A DNA stretch of 64,000 nucleotides, from the NCBI RefSeq assembly GCF_016888005.1, contig NZ_JAFDVE010000023.1:1-64000 (forward strand), in the 5' to 3' direction. The position numbers were made by a program, and so were the translations under genes. Source of the stretch: Phycicoccus sp. CSK15P-2 (GTDB taxonomy: Bacteria > Actinomycetota > Actinomycetes > Actinomycetales > Dermatophilaceae). The first letter of the stretch is position 1. The number at the start of each line of letters is the position of its first letter. Shown one piece after another: positions 34,202 to 42,674 of this stretch. The notes below the pieces were generated by a model. It saw only the letters and a program-made list of their open reading frames with translations. It was not told the origin of the DNA and made no database searches.

Positions 34202-35212
34202 ATGAGCCTGTTGCGCACCGACCGCTCCTGGCGTGCGGAGGTGCGTGGCCGCGTCCCGGTCCGCTACCTCCCGCAGGCCACCCCGGCGCACCTGCGCGGC
34301 ACGTGGCTCGAGGCGAGGCCGGCCCGGATCGAGCGGGCGGTCGCCGACGCGCTGGCCCGTCCGACCCACGGGTGGCTGGTCGTCGCGGCCTCGGCGGACG
34401 TCCCGCGCGGACGCTCCGTGGTGCGGCGGGTGGCCGGCCGGGAGGTCGTCCTCTGGCGGGACGCGGACGGCGGGGTGCTGGCCGGGCCCGGCGCCTGCCC
34501 GCACCTCGGTGCGCGGCTGCACGGCTGCGACGTCGTCGACGGCGCGGTCCTGTGCCGGTGGCACGGGATGCCGCTCGGCCGGGACACCCGGCCCCCGTGG
34601 GCGACCTTCGCGGCGCACGACGACGGCGTCCTCGTGTGGGCGCGGGTCGGGGTCGTGGAGGACGGGGCCGAGCCGACCCAGCATCCGGTGCTCGCCGCGC
34701 GGCCGGTGGCGGACGGCGCCATCGCGTCGGTCGTCTCGCTCGCGGCGACCTGCGAGCCGCGCGACATCGTCGCCAACCGGCTCGACCCGTGGCACGGCGC
34801 CTGGCTGCACCCGTACGCGTTCAGCGACCTCGCGGTGGACGACGCGGCGTCGTCGGACGACCGCCTCGTCCTCGAGGTCGCCTACCGGCTGGGGCGGACC
34901 TTCGCGGTGCCGGTGCGGGCCGAGTTCACCTGCCCGGACTCGCACACCGTCGTCATGACGATCACGGACGGCGAAGGGGTCGGCAGCGTCGTCGAGACCC
35001 ACGCCACCCCGCTCACGGCGCCGGGGGAGCATCCGGCCCGCACCGTGATGACCGAGGCGGTCGTCGCGACGTCCGATCGGGCGGGGTTCCGGGTCGCGCG
35101 CCGACTCGCGCCGCTCGTCCGGGTGGGGATGCGGGCGTCGCAGACCCAGCTGTGGGCGGACGACCTCGAGTACGCCGCCCGGCGCTACGCCCTCCGCCGC
35201 GGGCTCGTCTAG
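34202..35212 (+). CDS. Rieske non-haem-iron oxygenase (DUF5914-like) beside the carotenoid genes
   Basis: A 336-residue protein. The Rieske [2Fe-2S] ligands are Cys99/His101 (CPH) and Cys118/His121 (CRWH). The second domain holds D195-x2-H198-x4-H203 (NRLDPWHGAWLH), the exact D-x2-H-x4-H mononuclear iron triad of aromatic-ring-hydroxylating oxygenases, followed by a hydrophobic-ligand fold with VVMTITDGEG. It is therefore a complete oxygenase architecture rather than a lone ferredoxin domain. It converges on the crtU end of the carotenoid operon and is a plausible modifier of the carotenoid ring. No partner reductase is visible. Confidence 0.8.
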   Translation: MSLLRTDRSWRAEVRGRVPVRYLPQATPAHLRGTWLEARPARIERAVADALARPTHGWLVVAASADVPRGRSVVRRVAGREVVLWRDADGGVLAGPGACPHLGARLHGCDVVDGAVLCRWHGMPLGRDTRPPWATFAAHDDGVLVWARVGVVEDGAEPTQHPVLAARPVADGAIASVVSLAATCEPRDIVANRLDPWHGAWLHPYAFSDLAVDDAASSDDRLVLEVAYRLGRTFAVPVRAEFTCPDSHTVVMTITDGEGVGSVVETHATPLTAPGEHPARTVMTEAVVATSDRAGFRVARRLAPLVRVGMRASQTQLWADDLEYAARRYALRRGLV

Positions 35213-35313
35213 CGCTGCGCGGCGAACCGTGTCCGGGTGCAGCCCGGAGCCGGTGCGGGCCGCGCGGGACGGCCGCAGTGATCACGAGCGGGCGCGGCCG
35301 CGGGCTTGGTGCG

Positions 35314-35364
35314 GGAACCTTCGGTCACGCACCCCGAAGTTCGGGGCGCGTGACCGAAGGTTCC
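35314..35364. terminator. 51-bp near-perfect palindrome between convergent genes
   Basis: Outer arms GGAACCTTCGGTCACGC (35314-35330) and its exact complement (35348-35364) enclose an inner CCCCGAA-G-TTCGGGG hairpin, leaving a single A/C mismatch. No T run follows. A bidirectional terminator for the Rieske gene and crtU is likely, but the outer sequence also partly recurs at the window start (3-17), so it may be a dispersed intergenic repeat. Confidence 0.6.
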
Positions 35365-35402
35365 GGCATCAGGCGAGAAAGTGGAGGTGCACGAGGGGTG
35401 GG

Positions 35403-37022
35403 TCAGGCGCGGAGGCGGCGGCCGGCGCGGATGGCCCTGCGGGCGACGGCGGGCACCCGGCCCAGCCGTGAGGTGAGCGGCACCGACCACACGCCGTGGC
35501 CGGGCAGGCCCCAGCCGGTGAGGAGCCGGTCGGCGGCCTGCCAGCCGGTGGTCGCCGCGCGCTCCATGAGGGCGACCGGCAGGTCGCAGCGCACCGCGTC
35601 CCCGGCGAGGACGACGCGCGGGTCCGGGGTCCCCACCCCCGGGTGGGCGGCCCACGGCCCGAGGCCGACGAGCACGCAGTCACGCTCCACGAGCCAGCAC
35701 TCGTCGAGGACGTGCAGCCCCGCGGTCTCCGGGTACACCCGGTGCAGCTGCTCGAGCAGGGCGGCCCGCAGCTCGGGCTCGTCGGTGTCCTCCGGCAGCG
35801 CGTACGCGTGCAGCTCGACGACCGACCCGTCGTGTGCGTCCGCCCACGCGACCGCGTGGTCCTCGAACCGGTCGAGCACGGAGACGTTGTCGAGCGGGCC
35901 GTAGCCGCTCGTCCCGAGGAACGGCGCCCGCTCGGCCCGCAGCGGGCCGTCGAGCCACAGCCGCCAGACGGCGAAGGACTGCGCCGAGCGCAGCGCCGCC
36001 ACCCGGCCCCGCCATCGCCCGCCGGGGCCGTCGTCACCACCGAGCGCCGGCGAGGCGCCGACGACCTTGCGCAGGCCCAGGGGGTCGAGGGCGAGGACGA
36101 CGGCATCCGCGTCGAACACCTCGGGGCGCATCCCGCCGGTGAGGTCGAGGGTGTGCACGGCGAGCCGGCCGTCGTCACCCTCGAGGACCTCCGTGACCTC
36201 CCGGTGGACCGAGGTCTCGACTCCGAGCCCGTGCAGGTGACGTCCGAGCGGCTCCCACAAGGTGGTGTCGTAGTCGTCGCGGGGGACGTCGAACAGCAGG
36301 CCCTCGGCGGACCCGACGAAGTAGAGGTGGAACATCGTCACGAGCTCGGCGCCGGAGAGCTCGCGGGGGTCGGCGAAGAAGCTGCGCGCGAAGACCTCGA
36401 GCGCCAGATGCCGTGCGGCGTCCGGGAAGCGCATCCGGTCGAGCACCTCGGCCGCGCTCACGCCGTCGAGCTCGGCCCGGACCCGCCGCGGGTCGATGTC
36501 GAGCAGCCTGAGCGCGGCCTCGACGTCCACCCCGGCGAGCCCGCGGCGGTCGAAGCTCGGGCTGCGGGCGACGAACGCCGCGAGGTTCCACGGCGGGGTC
36601 GTCGGGAGCCCGGCGAAGGAGTCGGAACCGCCCCCGGCCCGGGCGAGCGGGTAGTCCTCGACCGGGCGCATGCCCTCGAGCGCCGGGTCGGTCCGCCGCA
36701 GCACGGCACGCAGGTTGTAGTACTGCCGGAAGAAGGCGTGGAATCCGCGGCTCATCCGGGACGGCGAGCCGTCCGCGAGCGTCACCGGCCAGGACCGCAC
36801 CCGGCCCCCGAGACCGCCCTCGCGCTCGAGCAGTGTCACCCGCACCCCACGCTCGGCCAGCCCGAGGGCCGCGGTCATCCCGGCGATGCCCCCACCCACG
36901 ACGACGACGTGCCGGTCCCCGGGTTCACGACCGTCCGGGGCGTCCGCGGGCCGCGGCGGCGGGTGGAAGACCGCTCGCGGGTCCGAGCCCGGCCGCCACC
37001 GCGGCGTCCGGCTCGAGGTCAC
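35403..37022 (-). CDS. crtU: Carotenoid desaturase/methyltransferase, isorenieratene synthase type
   Basis: A 539-residue FAD enzyme. HVVVVGGGIAGMTAALGLAERGVRVTLLERE (GGGIAG at 43-48) binds FAD. SRGFHAFFRQYYNLRAVLRRTDP, EVFARSFFADPRELSGAELVTMFHLYFVGSAEGL and DAVVLALDPLGLRKVV match the actinobacterial CrtU pattern, not CrtI. CrtU converts beta-ionone rings to aromatic phi-rings (isorenieratene). Length agrees with Streptomyces CrtU (about 520). It overlaps the crtT-like start by four bases and ends the operon. The alternative, a generic NAD(P)-binding oxidoreductase, is less likely given its neighbours. Confidence 0.9.
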   Translation of the reverse strand: MTSSRTPRWRPGSDPRAVFHPPPRPADAPDGREPGDRHVVVVGGGIAGMTAALGLAERGVRVTLLEREGGLGGRVRSWPVTLADGSPSRMSRGFHAFFRQYYNLRAVLRRTDPALEGMRPVEDYPLARAGGGSDSFAGLPTTPPWNLAAFVARSPSFDRRGLAGVDVEAALRLLDIDPRRVRAELDGVSAAEVLDRMRFPDAARHLALEVFARSFFADPRELSGAELVTMFHLYFVGSAEGLLFDVPRDDYDTTLWEPLGRHLHGLGVETSVHREVTEVLEGDDGRLAVHTLDLTGGMRPEVFDADAVVLALDPLGLRKVVGASPALGGDDGPGGRWRGRVAALRSAQSFAVWRLWLDGPLRAERAPFLGTSGYGPLDNVSVLDRFEDHAVAWADAHDGSVVELHAYALPEDTDEPELRAALLEQLHRVYPETAGLHVLDECWLVERDCVLVGLGPWAAHPGVGTPDPRVVLAGDAVRCDLPVALMERAATTGWQAADRLLTGWGLPGHGVWSVPLTSRLGRVPAVARRAIRAGRRLRA

Positions 37023-37759
37023 GCGGGCCGCCCGCCCGCGACGGTGTGCACGACGCCGTCCTGCCAGCCGCGGTACGACCGGTGCCGGACATCGGTCAGC
37101 CCGGCCTCCTGCAGGCGACGGCAGATGTCCGCGACGGACTCGAAGTCACGCACGCTCGTGTACAGGTAGCGGTGCAGCGGGACGTCGGAGCGCTTGATCG
37201 CCGCGAGCGGCACGATGACGGCGTGGCAGACCGCCGCCCAGACCGCCCGGGCGCGGCGGCTGCCGGCCACGGAGTAGTCGTGGAGGACGACCGTGCCGCC
37301 CGGCACGAGCACGCGGGCGACCTCCTCCACGAGGGCCTGCCGGTCCGGGACGTTGCGCAGCAGGTACGCGCCGAGCACGCCGTCGACGGACGCGTCCGGG
37401 AGCGTGCGCAGGTACTCCACGGCGTCCGAGACGACGAAGTCCATCCCCGCGGGCCACGTCTTGCGACAGGCCTCGCCGATCATGCCGGCGGAGGCGTCGA
37501 CCCCCGCGACGGCGATGCTGCCGGACTCGTACCCCGCGGCCGCCCAGGCGTCGAGCAGGGCCTGGGTCGAGGCGCCGGACCCGCACCCGAGGTCGAGGAC
37601 GCGCGCCGTCCCCCACTCGTCGAGGGGGAGGCCCGCGACGAGGGCGTCCGCCGCGGTGCGCAGCTGCTCGTGGTAGCCGGGTGACAGCGCGACCATCGCG
37701 TCGTAGGTCGGGGCGGCACGGTCGAATGCGTCGGCGAGCACCCAGTCATGGGCTGTCAT
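37019..37759 (-). CDS. crtT: Class I SAM methyltransferase of the carotenoid operon (CrtT type)
   Basis: A 246-residue methyltransferase: VLDLGCGSGASTQALLDAW (motif I), VAGVDASAGMIGEA, DFVVSDAVEYLRTLPDASVDGVLGAYLLRNVPDRQALVEEVARVLVPGGTVVLHDYSV, which resembles UbiE/MenG, and GWQDGVVHTVAGG at the end. In Streptomyces griseus crtT sits with crtY and crtU, as here. Its own role there is not well defined; ring methylation or another transfer is possible. Start ATG 37759 has GGAGG seven bases ahead. Overlaps the crtYd end. Confidence 0.85.
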   Translation of the reverse strand: MTAHDWVLADAFDRAAPTYDAMVALSPGYHEQLRTAADALVAGLPLDEWGTARVLDLGCGSGASTQALLDAWAAAGYESGSIAVAGVDASAGMIGEACRKTWPAGMDFVVSDAVEYLRTLPDASVDGVLGAYLLRNVPDRQALVEEVARVLVPGGTVVLHDYSVAGSRRARAVWAAVCHAVIVPLAAIKRSDVPLHRYLYTSVRDFESVADICRRLQEAGLTDVRHRSYRGWQDGVVHTVAGGRPA

Positions 37760-38084
37760 CGGTGACCTCCTCCATCGGCTCGGCCTCGCGGCCATGGCGG
37801 ACCCATAGCATGACCCCGAGAGTGACCATGCTGAAGCCGAACAGGAAATCCTCCACCGGGATGTCCCACGGGGCGCGGACGCCGACGGTCTGCGTCTCGT
37901 CGTAGAGGACCACCGGGGCGGAGAGCTTGGTCAGCCATCCGTCGACCAGCACCTGGAACGCGGCCACGATGGCCATCGAGAGCCAGTACTGCGCCCGCCG
38001 GAAGACGCCCGTCCGCAGCCAGAACCGCTCCGCGAGAACGACACCGGCAACGGACGCGCACGCGAGCAGGGTGTACTCAGGCAT
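37746..38084 (-). CDS. crtYd: Lycopene cyclase subunit, CrtYd/CrtYf-type
   Basis: A 112-residue protein with three hydrophobic segments, one of the two halves of the heterodimeric lycopene cyclase of Gram-positive bacteria. EYTLLACASVAGVVLAERFWLRTGVF and the segment WDIPVEDFLFGFSMVTLGVMLWV carry the PxE(D/E)xxF signature of the lycopene cyclase domain. ATG 38084 overlaps the end of crtYc by eight bases; its end overlaps crtT by 14. The second half is the product of the preceding gene. Cyclises lycopene ends to beta-ionone rings. Confidence 0.88.
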   Translation of the reverse strand: MPEYTLLACASVAGVVLAERFWLRTGVFRRAQYWLSMAIVAAFQVLVDGWLTKLSAPVVLYDETQTVGVRAPWDIPVEDFLFGFSMVTLGVMLWVRHGREAEPMEEVTDDSP

Positions 38085-38418
38085 CGTCCCTCCGCTCCCG
38101 GCGGGCCCACCCGAGGACCGTGCCCACCGCCTCGTAGGTGAGGAGCCCGCAGACCGGGACGACGAGGAAGAACACGAGCTCCTCGAGCGGGACGCCGAGC
38201 GGGAGCACGACACCCGTCGTGTAGCGCTCGCTGTACGTCCAGTGGCCGCGGGCGATGCCGAGGACGTCCCAGGCGACGAACAGGACGACGACGGGGAGCA
38301 GCGCACGCAGGAGCCGCCACGGCCGCCGGTAGACCCGGGCCCGCAGCGCGAGCTCGAGCGGCAGCGTGACGAGCAGGCAGGCCCCCATGAGGAGCAGGTA
38401 CTGGTAGCGGTCGTCCAC
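38077..38418 (-). CDS. crtYc: Lycopene cyclase subunit, CrtYc/CrtYe-type
   Basis: A 113-residue, three-helix protein: YQYLLLMGACLLVTLPLELAL, then LLPVVVLFVAWDVLGIARGHWTYSERYTTGVVLPLGVPLEELVFFLVVPVCGLLTYEAV with the PLEELVFF signature. These are the hallmarks of CrtYc/CrtYe. Starts with GTG immediately after the crtB-idi stop and overlaps crtYd. Together the pair forms the membrane-bound cyclase making beta-carotene. The two-subunit form is a typical actinobacterial trait. Confidence 0.9.
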   Translation of the reverse strand: MDDRYQYLLLMGACLLVTLPLELALRARVYRRPWRLLRALLPVVVLFVAWDVLGIARGHWTYSERYTTGVVLPLGVPLEELVFFLVVPVCGLLTYEAVGTVLGWARRERRDDA

Positions 38419-38421
38419 GGC

Positions 38422-39933
38422 TCAGCGGGCCCCGACCCCGCCACCGGCGCGCGCCGCGGGCGGCAGCCGGGCGGGGTCGGCCTTCGGCCAGGCGAGCGGG
38501 TCGGGGCCGAGGGCGGCGAGCAGCGGGACCTGCTCGGCGCACCAGGGGGACACGGACCGTCGCCCGGTGAGGACGTCGGCGGCGAAGGACTCCCACGGGA
38601 GCCATGCGGCGTCGTCGACCTCGGCGGGGTCCGGGCCGAGGCCGGTGGACGCCGCACGTGCGACGTACACCGGGCAGAGCTCGTGCTCGACGACGTCCCC
38701 CATCGCCGCGCGGTAACGGAAGTGCGGGAGGACGAGACGCAGGTCGACGAGCTCGACCCCGAGCTCGTCGCGGGCCCTGCGCCGCACGGCCGTCTCGAGG
38801 TCCTCCCCGGGGCGGGGGTGCCCGCACACGGTGTTGGTGAGGACGCCCGGGAAGCTCGGCTTGCTCGCCGCGCGGGTCGTGACGAGCAGGCGGCCGGCGT
38901 CGTCGACGACGTAGCAGGAGAAGGCGAGGTGCAGCGGTGTCGCGTCGTGGTGGGCGGACGACTTGGACGCCGTCCCGACCGCCTCCCCGGCGTCGTCGAC
39001 GAGCACGACCCGGTCGTCGGCCACCCAGCCGCGCTCGGGGACCTGCGCCGCCCGGTCCCGGGCGACGATCCGTGCCGGGTCCCGGGCCAGGACCATCCGG
39101 ACGGCCAGCGCCGCCTTGGCCGGGGTGGGGACCCGGGCCCGTCCGGAGAAGACGTCGTGGTCGCGGGCCTCGATGCGTTCGAGGATGCGCGCGTAGAGGA
39201 CGCGGGCGGTCGCGACGCACCGGCGCGACCGGGGGGGCAGCGCGGCGAGCCCGACGTCGGCCTCGCGGTAGAGCCGCCGGTTGCGGGCGATCTGGAAGGC
39301 CATGAGAGCCCGCCACTCGTCGGTGACCACGCGGGTGTGCGGGTCGGCGCCGAAGCGGCGGAGGTCCTCCTGGGGCAGGTAGACCCGGCCGCGGTCGAGG
39401 TCCTCCCCGACGTCGCGCAGGAAGTTCGTCAGCTGGAACGCGAGCCCGAGCGCCCGCGCCGGTGCGACGACGTCGGCCCGGGGGTGGAGCACCGGCAGCA
39501 TCATCTCGCCGATGACCGCCGCGCTGCCGTCCATGTAGCCGAGCAGGTCCTCCCAGGTCTCGTAGGTGCGCCGGGTGAGGTCGGTGCGCATCGCCCCGAA
39601 GAAGCGCGTGAAGCACTCCTGCGGGATGCCGCGCTCGTGGACCGTGGTCGTCACCGCGGCCAGGACCGGGTCCTCGGAGGTGCCGGAGTGCAGCGCGCCC
39701 TCGAACCGTGCCTCGAAGGCGTCCAGCGCCGCGGCGGTCTCCGGGCCCGGGTCGGGGCCGGCGAGGTCGACGATGTCGTCGGCCGTCCGGGCGAGGGTGT
39801 AGACGGCGAACACGTGCCGCCGGTCCTCCTCGGGGAGGAGGCGGGCGCCCCAGTAGTACGTCGTGCCGTGCTCACGGGTGACCTCCGCGCAGCGCGCGTA
39901 CCCCGCGGCGAGGACGTCCGGGTCGGTCCTCAT
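38422..39933 (-). CDS. crtB-idi: Phytoene synthase fused to isopentenyl-diphosphate delta-isomerase
   Basis: A 503-residue single reading frame. Residues about 1-298 are phytoene synthase: the first Asp-rich DDIVD at 52-56, the second DVGED at 174-178, AFQLTNFLRDVGEDLDRGRVYLP and a C-terminal LYARILERIEARDHDVFSGRARV. After a short linker, residues about 304-490 are a type 1 IDI: VVLVDDAGEAVGTASK, HLAFSCYVVDD, NTVCGHP with catalytic Cys370, the Nudix-like GEDLETAVRRRARDELGVEL, and VEHELCPVYV with the Glu. No stop lies between. A GTG at 39024 could start a separate 200-residue IDI, but has no good ribosome site. CrtB condenses two GGPP; IDI supplies DMAPP. ATGA overlap with crtI. Confidence 0.85.
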   Translation of the reverse strand: MRTDPDVLAAGYARCAEVTREHGTTYYWGARLLPEEDRRHVFAVYTLARTADDIVDLAGPDPGPETAAALDAFEARFEGALHSGTSEDPVLAAVTTTVHERGIPQECFTRFFGAMRTDLTRRTYETWEDLLGYMDGSAAVIGEMMLPVLHPRADVVAPARALGLAFQLTNFLRDVGEDLDRGRVYLPQEDLRRFGADPHTRVVTDEWRALMAFQIARNRRLYREADVGLAALPPRSRRCVATARVLYARILERIEARDHDVFSGRARVPTPAKAALAVRMVLARDPARIVARDRAAQVPERGWVADDRVVLVDDAGEAVGTASKSSAHHDATPLHLAFSCYVVDDAGRLLVTTRAASKPSFPGVLTNTVCGHPRPGEDLETAVRRRARDELGVELVDLRLVLPHFRYRAAMGDVVEHELCPVYVARAASTGLGPDPAEVDDAAWLPWESFAADVLTGRRSVSPWCAEQVPLLAALGPDPLAWPKADPARLPPAARAGGGVGAR

Positions 39934-41432
39934 CGTCGTGCCCTCGCCGGGAGGCGGGGGGAGGCGGCGCCGGCGTACTCCCGCACTCGCTCGGCCGCCA
40001 GCCGGCCGCTGACCAGGACCATCGGGACCCCGACACCGGGCGTCGTGCCGGAGCCTGCGAAGACGAGCCCGGGGACCCGTCGGTCGACGTTGCCGGGGCG
40101 GAACGGGCCGGACTGGCGGAAGGTGTGGGCGAGGGCGAACGGCGTCCCGAGGTGCATCCCCTGGGCCGCCCAGTCGTCCGGTGTCACGAGCCGCTCCTCG
40201 ACGACGTCGGTGGGGTAGCCGTGGCCGTCGAGGAAGGCGAGCAGCCGCTCGCGCAGCGGGCCGGCCTCGCGGGACCAGTCGAGCGCGGACCCGTGGTGGG
40301 GCACCGGCTCGAGGACGTACAGCGTCGTGCACCCCTCCGGGGCGGCGGCCTCGTCGGTGACGGTCGGGACGGTGACGAGCCGGGACGGGTCGGGCATCAG
40401 CTCGCCCCGCTCGATGAGCGCCTCGAACGCCTCGTCCCACTGCTCCCCGAAGTGGATGGTGTGGTGCGCCGTGCCCGGGGCGGGCGTGCCGCGCACGCCC
40501 AGGTGCCAGACGACGGCGGAGGGTGAGTACGTCCCGCGGCGGACGACCCGGGGGGCGGGCACGCCGGGCAGGAGGCGCTCGTACGCGACCGGGAGGTCGA
40601 CGGTGCAGACGACGGCGTCCGCGGCGACGCGCTCGCCGTCCGTGGTGGCGACACCCGCCACGGCTCCGTCCCCCCGGCGCAGCACCTCGGTGACCTCGAC
40701 CCCGCAGTGCACCGGAACCCCGGCGTCGGCGAGCGCCCGGGCCATGCCCCGGGGCACGGAGTGCATCCCACCTTGCGGGTAGTACACGCCCCGCACGGTG
40801 TCCATGTACGTGATGATGCCGAACACGGCCCGCGCGGTGGCCGGAGCGACGCCGGCGTAGAGCGCCTGGAAGCCGAAGATGCGGTGCAGCCGCTCGTCGT
40901 CGAAGAACGAGGCCACTTTGGGGCCGAGTGCTCCGAGCCCCCCGAGCCGCAGCAGCCGGGCCGCGGCAACGGGGGAGCGGAGGAGGTCGAGCGGCGAGGA
41001 GTAGTTGGCGTCGACGAACGGGCCGAACTCGACGTCGTGGAGGTCCCGGAGCCAGGACACGAAGCGGTCGAACCCCGCGGCGTCGCGGTCCCCGGACAGC
41101 CGCCGGACCTCCTCGCGCAGCTCGGCGAGGTCTGCCCGGACGAGCAGCTCGGAGCCGTCCGCGTAGACCGCGCGGTACCCGGGGTCGAGCCGCCGCATCG
41201 GCACGAGGGTCCCGGGGTCGCCGCCGACGGCCCGGACCGGCGCGTGGACGAGCTCGGGCATCGTCATGACCACCGGCCCCGGGTCCATCCGGAACGCTCC
41301 GAGGCGCAGCAGGCCGGCGCGTCCACCGACGACGTCCTCGCGCTCGAGCACCGTGACGTCGTGCCCCGCCGCGGTGAGATGGCACGCGGCGGAGAGCCCG
41401 GACAGCCCCGCGCCGACGACGACGACCTTCAC
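39930..41432 (-). CDS. crtI: Phytoene desaturase
   Basis: A 500-residue FAD enzyme converting phytoene to lycopene: MKVVVVGAGLSGLSAACHLTAAGHDVTVLEREDVVGGRAG at the N-terminus (GAGLSG motif), YFPxGGM-like YYPQGGMHSVPRGMARALADAG in the middle, and the C-terminal GLVFAGSGTTPGVGVPMVLVSGRLAAERV, the CrtI C-terminal signature. Length normal. Its stop overlaps the crtB start, and its start overlaps the crtE stop (ATGA), so crtE-crtI-crtB are coupled. Confidence 0.95.
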   Translation of the reverse strand: MKVVVVGAGLSGLSAACHLTAAGHDVTVLEREDVVGGRAGLLRLGAFRMDPGPVVMTMPELVHAPVRAVGGDPGTLVPMRRLDPGYRAVYADGSELLVRADLAELREEVRRLSGDRDAAGFDRFVSWLRDLHDVEFGPFVDANYSSPLDLLRSPVAAARLLRLGGLGALGPKVASFFDDERLHRIFGFQALYAGVAPATARAVFGIITYMDTVRGVYYPQGGMHSVPRGMARALADAGVPVHCGVEVTEVLRRGDGAVAGVATTDGERVAADAVVCTVDLPVAYERLLPGVPAPRVVRRGTYSPSAVVWHLGVRGTPAPGTAHHTIHFGEQWDEAFEALIERGELMPDPSRLVTVPTVTDEAAAPEGCTTLYVLEPVPHHGSALDWSREAGPLRERLLAFLDGHGYPTDVVEERLVTPDDWAAQGMHLGTPFALAHTFRQSGPFRPGNVDRRVPGLVFAGSGTTPGVGVPMVLVSGRLAAERVREYAGAASPRLPARARR

Positions 41433-42550
41433 GAGGTGCGCCAGGCGATCGACGAGACGAGCTCGCGGAGGGCCGCGTCGGCCGCGGGGTCGGCGCCGAC
41501 CAGCGGCAGCCGCTCGCCGGCCGTCTCGGCGAGACCCGCGATGTCCTGCTCCGCGCGCTCACGGACACCGGCGGCGTCCATGGCCTGCTGGAGCGCGGTG
41601 ACACCGTCCGGCTCGAGGGTGCCGGCGTCGCACGCGGCGAGCAGCGGGCGGGCGTGGTCGGGCAGCATCTCGTCGGCCCAGGTGAGCAGGACGGTCGGCT
41701 TGCCGGACGCGAGGTCGTCCCCGGAGGGCTTGCCCGTGACGGCCGGGTCGCCCCAGACGCCGAGGACGTCGTCGCGCAGCGCGAAGGCGTCGCCGACGAG
41801 GTCGCCCCAGGTGAGCAGGCGTTCGACATGCGCGGGGTCGGCGCCGGCGACGAGCGCGCCGAGCTGGAGCGGTCGGGTGATCGTGTACCGGCCGCTCTTG
41901 AGCCGGGCGATGCGTCGGGAGGTCGTGACGTCGCGGCGGCGGTCCGCGGCGTGCGTGACGTCGAGCAGCTGTCCCTCCACGAGCTCGACGGTCATGAGGC
42001 GCCAGACCCTGCGCACCTCCGGCGAGGTGGGGCTGACGAGCATCGCGGCCTCGGCGAGGGCGAGGTCACCGACGAGCACGGCGACGCTGTCACCGAAGAG
42101 GGTCGCGTCGCCGAGGCCGTCCGCGCGGCGGTGCCGTCCCGTGGCCTCGACGTGCAGGGTGGTGCGGCCCCGGCGGGTGTCGGAGCGGTCCATCACGTCG
42201 TCCTGCAGGAGCCCGAAGAGGTGCAGCAGCTCCATCGCCGCCGCGACCCGGACGAGGTCGTCGCGGGCGCTCGCGGGCGCGCCCGCGAGCACCCATCCCC
42301 AGTGCGTGAGCCGGGGGCGGATCCGCTTGCCGTGGTGCATGAGCCGTGTGCCGAGCTCGTCGACGAGCCCCACCCGCAGCGCCCCGGCGTCCACCCTCGC
42401 GTCCGGACCGGTGCCGGTGACCGCCCGGGCGAGCTCGGCGCGCACGTCGTCGAGGGTCTCGGTGAGGAGGTGGTCGACATCGGCCAGGGTCTGCTCGACC
42501 GGCGTCGGGGCAGCGGTGTCGAGGGCCACGGGACGCACCTGGGCACTCAT
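41429..42550 (-). CDS. crtE: Geranylgeranyl diphosphate synthase
   Basis: A 373-residue prenyltransferase: GKRIRPRLTHWGW, then LHLFGLLQDDVMDRSDTRRGRTTLH, giving the first Asp-rich DDVMD motif, and LRDDVLGVWGDPAVTGKPSGDDLASGKPT with the second DD region and the KxT/K(S/T)G features. The FARM chain-length segment (A-M-E-L-L-H upstream) fits a C20 synthase. First gene of the carotenoid operon. ATG 42550 is preferred to the upstream in-frame start at 42625, since the added stretch is not family-like. Divergent from the FAD oxidoreductase. Confidence 0.93.
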   Translation of the reverse strand: MSAQVRPVALDTAAPTPVEQTLADVDHLLTETLDDVRAELARAVTGTGPDARVDAGALRVGLVDELGTRLMHHGKRIRPRLTHWGWVLAGAPASARDDLVRVAAAMELLHLFGLLQDDVMDRSDTRRGRTTLHVEATGRHRRADGLGDATLFGDSVAVLVGDLALAEAAMLVSPTSPEVRRVWRLMTVELVEGQLLDVTHAADRRRDVTTSRRIARLKSGRYTITRPLQLGALVAGADPAHVERLLTWGDLVGDAFALRDDVLGVWGDPAVTGKPSGDDLASGKPTVLLTWADEMLPDHARPLLAACDAGTLEPDGVTALQQAMDAAGVRERAEQDIAGLAETAGERLPLVGADPAADAALRELVSSIAWRTS

Positions 42551-42674
42551 CGCTCGCACCGCCTGACCTGTCGGGGCCTTCGATTCAACCAGAGCCCCGG
42601 ACCGGGCCCTCAAGACCCTGGACAACCCTCGACGAGCCTCGCTGCGTCGCCGGTCGCGGCCCTAGGGTCGAGGG

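Noticed and set aside
42626-42674. CCCTCGAC ... GTCGAGGG inverted repeat between crtE and the FAD gene
   Set aside because: Arms are 33 bases apart, the second is simply the ribosome-site region, and such strings are frequent here.
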